This document shows, piece by piece, positions 1-4,668 of a stretch of 5,134 bases of DNA (position 1 is the first letter of the stretch; every line of letters starts with the position of its first letter). The notes below the pieces were generated by a model that worked only from the letters and a program-made list of their open reading frames with translations, was not told the DNA's origin and searched no databases. A program made the position numbers and the translations under genes. The DNA lies in contig SLNM01000023.1 of assembly GCA_007133055.1 (NCBI GenBank), positions 1 through 5,134 of the forward strand. Direction: 5' to 3'. The stretch comes from Lentisphaeria bacterium (GTDB lineage Bacteria; Verrucomicrobiota; Lentisphaeria; Oligosphaerales; PUNB01).

Positions 1-40
1 TCTGCATCGTCAGGTTCAACACGTCAGTTACGTAGGACAT
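1..40 (-). CDS. gdhA: Start of a divergent gene, probably NADP-type glutamate dehydrogenase (partial)
   Basis: Only 13 codons are inside the window, reading MSYVTDVLNLTMQ on the minus strand. Two ATG codons lie in tandem (43-41 and 40-38). The second is preferred because AGGGAG at positions 47-52 (minus strand) sits about six bases before it, a normal Shine-Dalgarno distance. The N-terminus resembles hexameric family I glutamate dehydrogenases, many of which begin with M-S-x-Y-V-x-x-V followed by a helix. That enzyme makes glutamate from ammonium, 2-oxoglutarate and NAD(P)H in the cytoplasm. The neighbouring NrpR-type nitrogen regulator and NADPH-producing NfnAB genes fit such a role. The start and strand are well supported; the product name rests on about ten residues plus context, so another nitrogen-related enzyme is possible. 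Confidence 0.5.
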   Translation of the reverse strand, partial: MSYVTDVLNLTMQ

Positions 41-52
41 CATAATCTCCCT

Positions 53-64
53 GAAATTTATTTC
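53..64. promoter_or_regulatory. Second, weaker GAA-N6-TTC box near the minus-strand ribosome binding site
   Basis: GAA (53-55), six bases, TTC (62-64) is an inverted repeat that extends inward to GAAAT-TT-ATTTC. It lies in the leader of the minus-strand gene, directly upstream of its Shine-Dalgarno. It matches the inner six conserved bases of the methanogen NrpR box GGAA-N6-TTCC but lacks the outer G and C. Some archaeal NrpR targets carry a second operator downstream of the first. A short AT-rich palindrome like this can also occur by chance. Confidence 0.25.
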
Positions 65-134
65 TTATTCCGAACTTTCGCCGCACCGGCCAAACCGGGC
101 AGCCGCTCAAACTCCGGCCCAGCCGCCGGCAAAG

Positions 135-156
135 TATTGGCATGAAGTTGCCAATA
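135..156. promoter_or_regulatory. Palindromic operator, candidate NrpR binding site
   Basis: The sequence TATTGGCA, six bases, then TGCCAATA forms a perfect inverted repeat with 8-bp arms. It covers the downstream end of the minus-strand -10 box and the expected transcription start. Archaeal NrpR operators have the form GGAA-N6-TTCC (Methanococcus) or a GGTA-N6-TACC variant (Methanosarcina), as I recall. Here the core is GGCA-N6-TGCC, with the same six-base spacing and the same outer GG/CC. Together with the nrpR-like gene 184 bp away, this suggests NrpR represses the divergent gene. The palindrome is directly visible; the regulator assignment is inferred. Confidence 0.6.
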
Positions 157-180
157 TAATGCGCAAAACGGCTTTGCCAA
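153..180 (-). promoter_or_regulatory. Sigma70-type promoter facing the minus-strand gene
   Basis: On the minus strand there is a -35 box TTGGCA (180-175) and a -10 box TATATT (158-153), separated by 16 bases. Each matches the consensus at five of six positions. Transcription would start near 146, giving a leader of about 105 bases before the ATG at 40. The -10 box overlaps one arm of the palindrome at 135-156, so a bound repressor would block this promoter. No other promoter of this quality was found facing this gene. Confidence 0.55.
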
Positions 181-305
181 GCCAATGCGGCATCGGCCGG
201 CAAGGCCCGCGGATTCATGGTCGGGAGCTCGGTCGAAGTCGTGTGCCGCACCTGTGGGCTCCTTGCACTTATGACTGAGGGCTTGCGTACGTGTCGGCCG
301 AGTGT

Positions 306-333
306 TTGACGGCGCGGAAAAGCAGGCTAAATT
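306..333 (+). promoter_or_regulatory. Possible promoter for the nrpR-like gene, leaderless type
   Basis: TTGACG (306-311, five of six to the -35 consensus) and TAAATT (328-333, four of six to the -10 consensus) are 16 bases apart. The expected start point, about seven bases after the -10 box, falls at the A of the ATG at 340. The GAAGG at 334-338 is only one base from this ATG, too close to act as a Shine-Dalgarno. Both observations fit a leaderless mRNA. The -10 match is modest. Confidence 0.35.
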
Positions 334-339
334 GAAGGC

Positions 340-1362
340 ATGAGCGACATCGAATGCCAAGCCAAGCTGGAGATTCTACGTTTTCTGAAGCAACGGGAGG
401 ACGTAGTAGTCAGCCGTGAAATCTGCTCTCATCTGACCGAGCGGGGGCTGGAATTGAGTCCCCGCACGGTGCGTCTCTATTTGCAGCACTTGGAAGATGA
501 GGGCATGGTCGAGCCGACTCGGCGCGGTCGCGCCAGCGGGCGTACAATTACCGAACGCGGGCTCGCCGAGATCGACTCCGCCGATGCGGTCGGTCGTCTG
601 GGGTTCATTGTTGCCAGGATCGATCATCTTGCCTGCCGCATGACCTGGCATCCGAGGACGGCGCCGGATGGCACGGTCATTCTCAATCTGACCATGATCC
701 AGGAGGCCCAGGCTATCCATGCCCTGCGCGAGATGGCGGCGATCTTTCAGGCCGGGCTGGGCATGGGCGAAAAGGTTGCCCTGTTCCCGGCCGGCAGCCG
801 GCTGGAGGACAAGATTGTGCCCCCCGGCTATTTTGGCATCGGCACCGTCTGCGGCGTAACTCTGAACGGGGCTTTGCTGCGGTCGGGTGTCCCGGTTGCC
901 TCCGAGTTCGGAGCGGTTTTGGAGATGCAGGAGGGTCGGCCGCGACGTTTTACCGACCTGGTTACCTACGCGGGAACCACCCTCGACCCCCTGGAAGTGT
1001 TCATCAAGGCCAGGCTTAGCCAGGTTCACCTGGCGGCAATCTCCGGCAACGGCCGCATCGGAGCGAGTTTTCGCCAGTTCCCCTCGGTCGCCACTGAAGC
1101 GGTTTTACAAATGCAGCAGGACATGAAAGACACCGGCCTGAACGGCATTTTGTGCATCGGCAAACCAAACCGCCCGCTACTGGAATTCCCTGTCCACGAC
1201 GGACGCACGGCTCTTATTGTTGCGGGGGGTCTGAATCCGGCGGCGGCCATCGAGGAGGTCGGCATCAAGACCGTCAACAGTGCCCTTTCCATCCTCTACC
1301 CGGCCAACCGTCTGATTCACTATCAGGAAATGCAGAGGGAGGCCGTGAGTATCCTGCACTAG
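340..1362 (+). CDS. nrpR: NrpR-type transcriptional regulator (winged helix plus DUF128/NRD domain)
   Basis: This 340-residue protein has two parts. Residues about 7-75 form a winged helix: a helix with KLEILRFLK, then a recognition region around SPRTVRLYLQHLEDEGMV and a basic wing RRGRASGR. Residues about 80-320 match the NrpR regulatory domain (DUF128), with signature stretches FGIGTVCGVTLNGALLRSGVP (167-185, the G-T-x-C and L-L-x-x-G-x-P elements), an R-F-x-D-x-V-x-Y-A-G-T-T-L-D-P-L-E-V-F run (203-221) and ASFRQFPSVA (242-251). In methanogens NrpR represses nitrogen assimilation genes, and 2-oxoglutarate releases it from DNA. This copy has one regulatory domain fused to its own DNA-binding domain, so it should act alone, probably as an oligomer. 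It stands divergent from a putative gdhA with a palindromic operator between them, which supports a nitrogen role. The start at 340 is the only reasonable one before the winged helix. The TAG stop lies within the CTAG that borders the following repeat element, so the natural C-terminus may have been slightly altered. Confidence 0.85.
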   Translation: MSDIECQAKLEILRFLKQREDVVVSREICSHLTERGLELSPRTVRLYLQHLEDEGMVEPTRRGRASGRTITERGLAEIDSADAVGRLGFIVARIDHLACRMTWHPRTAPDGTVILNLTMIQEAQAIHALREMAAIFQAGLGMGEKVALFPAGSRLEDKIVPPGYFGIGTVCGVTLNGALLRSGVPVASEFGAVLEMQEGRPRRFTDLVTYAGTTLDPLEVFIKARLSQVHLAAISGNGRIGASFRQFPSVATEAVLQMQQDMKDTGLNGILCIGKPNRPLLEFPVHDGRTALIVAGGLNPAAAIEEVGIKTVNSALSILYPANRLIHYQEMQREAVSILH

Positions 1363-1540
1363 CCTGAATAATTCATGAGCCATCTACTGCGAGGCGCCAT
1401 TGCACACAATCTCAACAGCTTGCAGCCGACACCGATCTTGGAGTACGTCAAGTGCGCCGCGACCGGTTTACGGCTGCAAGCTGCTGATCTCATGCACACT
1501 GGCACCTCTCGCTACGAAGTTCATGAATTAATCAGGCTAG
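1359..1540. mobile_element. Small non-coding element with terminal inverted repeats (MITE-like)
   Basis: The ends are CCTGAATAATTCATGA (1363-1378) and its reverse complement (1521-1536), with a single mismatch. Each end is bordered by CTAG (1359-1362 and 1537-1540). Matching continues two more bases outward on both sides (CA on the left, TG on the right). The interior of about 140 bp has no credible gene. This size and layout fit a miniature inverted-repeat transposable element or the remnant of an insertion sequence. Ends starting CC(T/G) with 4-bp duplications would be compatible with the IS1380 family, but I cannot verify the family. CTAG is itself palindromic and also borders the second copy at 2515, so it could be part of the element or a preferred target. 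The element touches the nrpR stop codon. Confidence 0.6.
1416..1483. repeat. Internal inverted repeat within the small element
   Basis: CAGCTTGCAGCCG (1416-1428) is repeated as its exact reverse complement at 1471-1483, leaving a 42-base loop. Nested within the outer terminal repeats, it would let the whole element fold into a long stem-like structure in RNA or single-stranded DNA. Such nested symmetry is common in folding miniature elements. A transcript reading through from nrpR would carry this structure at its 3' end, where it might protect or end the message. Confidence 0.6.
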
Positions 1541-1584
1541 TGTCGTGTCACGCTTCAAAAGTGAGTTGTTAAGTATTCGCCATT

Positions 1585-1611
1585 TTTATCACCGGTTCAC
1601 GGAGTGATGAA
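1585..1611. promoter_or_regulatory. Inverted repeat upstream of nfnA, operator or weak terminator
   Basis: TTTATCAC (1585-1592) and GTGATGAA (1604-1611) pair over eight positions, one of them a T-G wobble, around an 11-base loop. A short T run follows (1612-1615). It lies 60 bp before the nfnA start. It could be an operator, or a weak terminator for transcripts coming from nrpR. The stem is AT-rich and not strong, so neither role is firm. Confidence 0.3.
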
Positions 1612-1615
1612 TTTT

Positions 1616-1663
1616 GCAAGTCCGTTAAACTTGCGATAACCTCGTGCCGGATTCTAAACGGAC
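1616..1663 (+). promoter_or_regulatory. Two mutually exclusive hairpins in the presumed nfnA leader
   Basis: GCAAGT (1616-1621) can pair with ACTTGC (1629-1634) over a 7-base loop. Alternatively GTCCGTT (1620-1626) can pair with AACGGAC (1657-1663), a few bases before the ATG at 1672. The two stems use overlapping bases and cannot form together. No Shine-Dalgarno is evident just before the ATG, and no convincing -35/-10 pair was found in this spacer. The alternative folding may be regulatory or accidental. Confidence 0.25.
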
Positions 1664-1671
1664 ATAGTGCA

Positions 1672-2523
1672 ATGACTGAAATTGTCGACAAGCAGCAACT
1701 TGCCAAAGATGTAATTCTGATGCGTCTGCACGCTCCGCTGATCGCCGAGGAGCGTCATCCCGGCCAGTTTGTCATTCTCTGTTTGGACCGTGAGTACGGG
1801 GAGCGTATTCCTCTGACCATAGCCGACGCCGATCCCGGCGCTGGCACCATCACCGTTATTTTCCAGCAAGTGGGCGCCACCACCCACCATCTGGGTCAGT
1901 TAAACCCCGGCGACCGGGTGGAGAGTCTGCTGGGGCCGCTGGGGCGTCCCACTCACATTGAGAACTACGGCACCGCCGTCTGCGTCGGCGGCGGCATCGG
2001 AGTCGCCCCCCTGCACCCCATTGTCCAGGCGCTGAAGCAGGCGGGCAACCAAGTGATCACCATCATCGGAGCCCGCACCAGGGAGCTGATTATTCTGGAG
2101 GATCAGATGCGCAAGTGGTCGGACCGGCTGATCGTGGTTACCGACGATGGCAGCTACGGACGCAAGGGACTGGTCACCGAACCTCTTCGGGAAATTTGCG
2201 AACAGCAGCCGAAGCCCGACATTGCGGTGGCCATTGGCCCCCCGATCATGATGAAGTTCTGCGCTGAAACCACCCGCCCGCATCAGGTGCGAACCATTGT
2301 CTCACTCAACACCATCATGATCGACGGAACCGGCATGTGCGGCGGCTGCCGAGTCACGGTCGGCGGTGAAACCAAGTTTGTCTGTGTCGACGGTCCCGAG
2401 TTCGACGGTCATCAAGTTGACTTCGACGGCATGATCAATCGTCTCACTGCCTACCGCGAGCATGAAGAGCAGGCGCACCGGCAATGGCACCGGATCATGG
2501 ACGAGGATTGCAAGCTAGCCTGA
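1672..2523 (+). CDS. nfnA: NfnA: FAD/[2Fe-2S] subunit of NADH-dependent ferredoxin:NADP oxidoreductase
   Basis: This 283-residue protein belongs to the ferredoxin-NADP reductase-like family that includes dihydroorotate dehydrogenase electron-transfer subunit PyrK and sulfide dehydrogenase SudB. The FAD domain shows PGQFV (30-34) and ERIPLTIAD (44-52, the R-x-P-x-T element that holds the flavin). The nucleotide domain shows VCVGGGIGVAPLHPI (103-117). The C-terminal iron-sulfur site is D218, C223, C226 (in DGTGMCGGC) and C238; one Asp and three Cys is the unusual ligand set described for NfnA. With NfnB it catalyses flavin-based electron bifurcation: NADH and reduced ferredoxin together reduce NADP, or the reverse. 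Length is normal. The ATG at 1672 is immediately followed by the usual first strand, though it lacks a clear Shine-Dalgarno. The last residues (LA) and the TGA stop lie within a repeat-element end at 2515-2531. The partner gene usually follows directly; here it is about 600 bp away. Confidence 0.88.
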   Translation: MTEIVDKQQLAKDVILMRLHAPLIAEERHPGQFVILCLDREYGERIPLTIADADPGAGTITVIFQQVGATTHHLGQLNPGDRVESLLGPLGRPTHIENYGTAVCVGGGIGVAPLHPIVQALKQAGNQVITIIGARTRELIILEDQMRKWSDRLIVVTDDGSYGRKGLVTEPLREICEQQPKPDIAVAIGPPIMMKFCAETTRPHQVRTIVSLNTIMIDGTGMCGGCRVTVGGETKFVCVDGPEFDGHQVDFDGMINRLTAYREHEEQAHRQWHRIMDEDCKLA

Positions 2524-2556
2524 ATAATTCACGAAGCCAGTGTGGTGCAGATGTGC
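2515..2556. repeat. Second, degenerate copy of the small element's end
   Basis: The first 17 bases, CTAGCCTGAATAATTCA (2515-2531), are identical to positions 1359-1375. After this the sequence resembles the other end of the first element read backwards: GCCAGTGTG (2536-2544) is the reverse complement of 1495-1503, reached after a deletion of roughly 17-19 bases. No matching opposite terminus was found downstream, so it appears to be a solo or truncated end. It overlaps the last codons of nfnA and supplies its TGA stop at 2521-2523. Confidence 0.55.
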
Positions 2557-2599
2557 GACAGAAGGCATTTGCGTCAAGTATTTAGGCGCGGGTACGGCG

Positions 2600-2662
2600 T
2601 TTCAGGGTTCAGGGTTCAGGTTTCGGGTTTCGGGTTTCGGGTTTCGGGTTTCGGGTTTCGGG
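2600..2662 (+). repeat. Heptanucleotide tandem array (TTTCGGG)6 with variant units
   Basis: Six perfect TTTCGGG units run from 2621 to 2662. Before them lie three degenerate units of the TTCAGGG type (2600-2620). The plus strand thus has more than four GGG tracts separated by four-base TTTC loops, which meets the usual G-quadruplex pattern, and it resembles plant-type telomere repeats in form. The unit length of seven is not a multiple of three, and both strands translate into low-complexity nonsense, so it is not coding. Copy number probably varies between strains. Confidence 0.9.
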
Positions 2663-2779
2663 TCGGGCAAGGGTATTGGGGGTGCGATACCTTGATGGGA
2701 AATCGGTTGACGATAGCGGGCGACGATAGCGGATTACGAGTATATAGCGCCCCAATCGTCCACCGCTCTCGTCGACCCC

Positions 2780-2810
2780 GGAGTCACGGAGACACCAAGT
2801 CATGGAGTCA
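2780..2810. repeat. Short degenerate tandem repeat of GGAGTCAC type
   Basis: GGAGTCA occurs at 2780-2786 and again at 2804-2810, with similar but altered units between (GGAGACACC, AAGTCAT). The unit is about eight bases. It looks like a worn minisatellite inside the inverted-repeat element. The units are few and diverged, so this is weaker than the TTTCGGG array. Confidence 0.35.
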
Positions 2811-2860
2811 AAGGCTCGGAGGAGGATGGGCGGCAAGGAAATCCCCGCAGGCATCTGGAG

Positions 2861-2905
2861 ACGGCGGGCCTCCGCCGTTGACAATTACCGTCCGAGGCCG
2901 GACGG
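2861..2905. other. Two adjacent GC-rich hairpins with four-base loops
   Basis: ACGGCGG (2861-2867) pairs with CCGCCGT (2872-2878) over a GCCT loop. CCGTCCG (2888-2894) pairs with CGGACGG (2899-2905) over an AGGC loop. Both have perfect 7-bp stems and four-base loops, nine bases apart. Neither is followed by a T run, so they are not standard intrinsic terminators. They sit inside the inverted-repeat element and could stall or protect a transcript running from nfnA toward nfnB. Confidence 0.6.
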
Positions 2906-2990
2906 CTCCAGCGAATAATCGTACACCGTAATCGTCGCCCTTAATCGTCGACCGGTTTCCTAATTTCGATCAAGGTGCGCTGTAAGTGCG

Positions 2991-3024
2991 CCGCAAAAAA
3001 TCCTGAGCATAGCGTTTTTTGTGG
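2991..3024. other. A-tract/T-tract hairpin upstream of nfnB
   Basis: CCGCAAAAAA (2991-3000) pairs with TTTTTTGTGG (3015-3024) over ten positions including one G-T wobble, with a 14-base loop. The stem is mostly A-T. In either direction it resembles a terminator whose T run is part of the stem, but it lacks a strong GC stem beside the T run. It lies about 105 bp before the nfnB start. Confidence 0.3.
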
Positions 3025-3068
3025 ACAAGATTAAGGCGAAAGATTAGGGTTGGGACTCAGCTTCGGCG

Positions 3069-3102
3069 GACGATAGCCAGCGACGACAGCGACGGACGAT
3101 AT
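3069..3102 (+). repeat. Third, direct copy of the GACGATAGC end sequence
   Basis: The stretch beginning GACGATAGC at 3069 aligns with the left arm at 2709-2740: GACGATAGC, two bases, GCGACGA(T/C)AGCG, four bases, ACGA. It is in the same orientation as the left arm. The tract runs into TATTAT (3100-3105), which matches the -10 consensus at five of six positions about 25 bp before the nfnB ATG, but no good -35 box is present at the right distance. Confidence 0.45.
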
Positions 3103-3129
3103 TATCCAATCAAAACAGAAGCACCACAC

Positions 3130-4644
3130 ATGAGCACAGATCATCCCACGCCCCAGGAGTTGGAAAAGGAAGCCCGGACCCGCTTGGATGAGCTGCTGGA
3201 CCGCCAGGCGTCTTTGACCAACCGGGAGCGTCTGCAAATCCCGGCTCAGCCCATGCCCAGCCAGGACCCGGTGGCCCGCCGCCGCACCACCAGCGAGGTG
3301 GCTCTCGGCTACGGCTCCGCCCAGGCCCGCCTCGAGGCGCTCCGCTGCATCAAGTGCAAGAACAAACCCTGCATCGAAGGATGCCCGGTCCGAATCGACA
3401 TCCCCGCCTTTGTCGCGGCCATCGTTCAAAGCGACTGGGCCGGCGCCATCGACATCATCAAGCGCAACAGTCTGCTGCCTGCGGTCTGCGGGCGCGTCTG
3501 CCCGCAGGAAGCGCAATGCCAGGCCGCCTGCACACTGGCCAAAGTGTTCAAGGACCCTACTTTAGCCGTATCGATCGGCCGACTTGAACGTTACGCTGCC
3601 GACTGGGAGCGCGAACAAGGAGTCATGCATCCGCCCCGGGTCAAGCCTGAAACCGGTCGCCGGGTTGCGGTGGTCGGCAGCGGTCCGGCCAGTCTGGTGG
3701 TGGCGGCGGACGTGCGTCGGAAGGGGCACGCAGCAACCGTTTTCGAGGCTTTCCATAAGTTCGGCGGCGTCATGATGTACGGCATCCCGGAGTTTCGATT
3801 GCCCAAGAAGATCGTTGAAACCGAAGTCGAAACCCTGAAAGCGATGGGCGTGAAACTGGTTCCCGACTTTGTTGTCGGGCGCACTCGCAAACTGCACGAT
3901 TTGCTGGACAAGGACGGTTTCGACGCGGTCTTTCTGGGCACCGGCGCCGGCCTGCCCAGGTTTATGAACATCGAGGGGGAAAACCTGGTCGGGGTTTTTT
4001 CCGCCAACGAATACCTGACCCGGGCCAATCTTATGAAAGCCTACCAGAGAGACCGTGCCGCCACCCCCATCGGGGTCTCCCGCAAAGTCGCTGTCTTCGG
4101 CGGTGGCAACGTAGCCATGGACGCCGCCCGCACCGCCGTCCGACTGGGCGCGGAGGAGGTGCATCTGGTCTATCGGCGCACTGAAAAGGAAATGCCCGCC
4201 CGCATCGAGGAGGTCGAGCATGCCAAGGAGGAGGGAGTGATTTTTCATATTCTGCAAAACGCCAGGCGCATTCTCGGCGACGACCGCGGGCGGGTGACCG
4301 GCATCGAATGTTTGCGCTACCAACTGGGCGAGCCTGACAGCTCCGGCCGGCAGCGGCCGGTGGAAATACCCGGCAGCGAGTTCGAGATGGCAGTGGACAC
4401 CGTCATTGTCGCCATTGGCAACGACTCCAACCCCCTGATCAAGCAATCCACGCCGGAGCTGGAAACCAATCGATGGGGGAATATTGTTACCGACGACCAG
4501 GGCCGCACCAGCCTGCCCCGGGTCTTTGCCGGCGGCGACATTGTGCTCGGCGCCGCCACTGTCATTCTGGCCATGGGCGAGGGCCGCCGCGCCGCCGCCG
4601 CCATTAATCAAATGCTGGTCGAATCCAAACCCAAAACACAGTAA
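3130..4644 (+). CDS. nfnB: NfnB: large flavin/[4Fe-4S] subunit of ferredoxin:NADP oxidoreductase (GltD-like)
   Basis: This 504-residue protein is of the glutamate synthase small subunit (GltD)/NfnB/SudA family. Two N-terminal cysteine groups bind [4Fe-4S] clusters: C73, C76, C81, C85 (in RCIKCKNKPCIEGCP) and C120, C124, C130, C134. The FAD site is VAVVGSGPASLVVAADV (179-195), with Ser at a position that is usually Gly in GPAGL. The NADP site is VAVFGGGNVAMDAARTAV (320-337) followed by VYRR. A second FAD element VFAGGDIVLGAATVILAMGEG ends at about 485. Because an nfnA gene lies upstream and no large glutamate synthase subunit is seen, NfnB is more likely than true GltD. It carries the bifurcating flavin and NADP site. 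The ATG at 3130 is chosen: an in-frame TTG at 3019 would add 37 basic residues encoded by intergenic repeat DNA. The Shine-Dalgarno (AGAAG, 3117-3121) is weak. hppA follows after 24 bp. Confidence 0.87.
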   Translation: MSTDHPTPQELEKEARTRLDELLDRQASLTNRERLQIPAQPMPSQDPVARRRTTSEVALGYGSAQARLEALRCIKCKNKPCIEGCPVRIDIPAFVAAIVQSDWAGAIDIIKRNSLLPAVCGRVCPQEAQCQAACTLAKVFKDPTLAVSIGRLERYAADWEREQGVMHPPRVKPETGRRVAVVGSGPASLVVAADVRRKGHAATVFEAFHKFGGVMMYGIPEFRLPKKIVETEVETLKAMGVKLVPDFVVGRTRKLHDLLDKDGFDAVFLGTGAGLPRFMNIEGENLVGVFSANEYLTRANLMKAYQRDRAATPIGVSRKVAVFGGGNVAMDAARTAVRLGAEEVHLVYRRTEKEMPARIEEVEHAKEEGVIFHILQNARRILGDDRGRVTGIECLRYQLGEPDSSGRQRPVEIPGSEFEMAVDTVIVAIGNDSNPLIKQSTPELETNRWGNIVTDDQGRTSLPRVFAGGDIVLGAATVILAMGEGRRAAAAINQMLVESKPKTQ

Positions 4645-4653
4645 AAGGAAAAG

Positions 4654-4661
4654 AAAAGGAA
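4654..4661 (+). promoter_or_regulatory. Ribosome binding site that decides the hppA start
   Basis: AAAAGGAA ends at 4661. It is one base from the first in-frame ATG (4663) and seven bases from the second (4669). The normal spacing favours the second ATG, which would drop the residues Met-Ser from the protein. An earlier AAAAGGAA (4643-4650) overlapping the nfnB stop is 12 bases from 4663 and is the alternative. Confidence 0.55.
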
Positions 4662-4668
4662 CATGAGT

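Larger units (their letters stand above)
2690..2975. repeat. Imperfect inverted-repeat element of about 285 bp
   Basis: Positions 2704-2739 and the reverse complement of 2919-2954 align without gaps at 28 of 36 bases. Both contain GACGAT, three bases, then GGGCGACGAT. The match resumes outward: CCTTGAT at 2690-2696 mirrors ATCAAGG at 2969-2975, with about eight extra bases on the right. The interior holds two tight GC hairpins and no credible gene. This suggests an old, non-coding mobile or structural repeat filling the spacer between nfnA and nfnB. No flanking duplication was recognised. Confidence 0.55.

Noticed and set aside
137..153. Sigma54-like site (TTGGCA ... TTGC, plus strand)
   Set aside because: The distance between the GG and GC elements is one base too short, and sigma54 spacing is strict. 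The sequence is better explained as the palindrome at 135-156.
181..300. Possible small gene or RNA in the divergent spacer
   Set aside because: No start with a ribosome binding site, no strong hairpin followed by a T run, and the minus-strand frames crossing it (24-251 and 58-360) have no recognisable protein features. I see nothing firm here.
1375..1572. Open frame of 65 codons after nrpR
   Set aside because: Its ATG lies within the terminal inverted repeat and it spans the whole small element, with no ribosome binding site and no recognisable protein features.
2600..2662. CRISPR array
   Set aside because: The units are seven bases long and contiguous, with no spacers, so this is a simple tandem repeat.
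2542..2931. Open frame of 129 codons in the nfnA-nfnB spacer
   Set aside because: It is made by translating the heptamer array and inverted-repeat element (V-S-G-F-G-F-R runs), with no domain signal. The minus-strand frame at 2609-2884 (R-N-P-K-P-E-T runs) is the same artefact.
3019..3129. Upstream TTG start extending nfnB by 37 residues
   Set aside because: The added residues are basic and low in similarity to the family, derive from the GACGATAGC repeat and the T-tract hairpin, and no ribosome binding site precedes the TTG. The ATG at 3130 gives a normal N-terminus.
3562..4611. Long minus-strand open frame of 349 codons opposite nfnB
   Set aside because: It mirrors the high-GC codons of nfnB, whose plus-strand protein has clear cofactor motifs. 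The reverse product is rich in Gly, Ala and His without known motifs. Similar frames opposite nrpR (376-1029) and nfnA (1900-2283) were rejected for the same reason.
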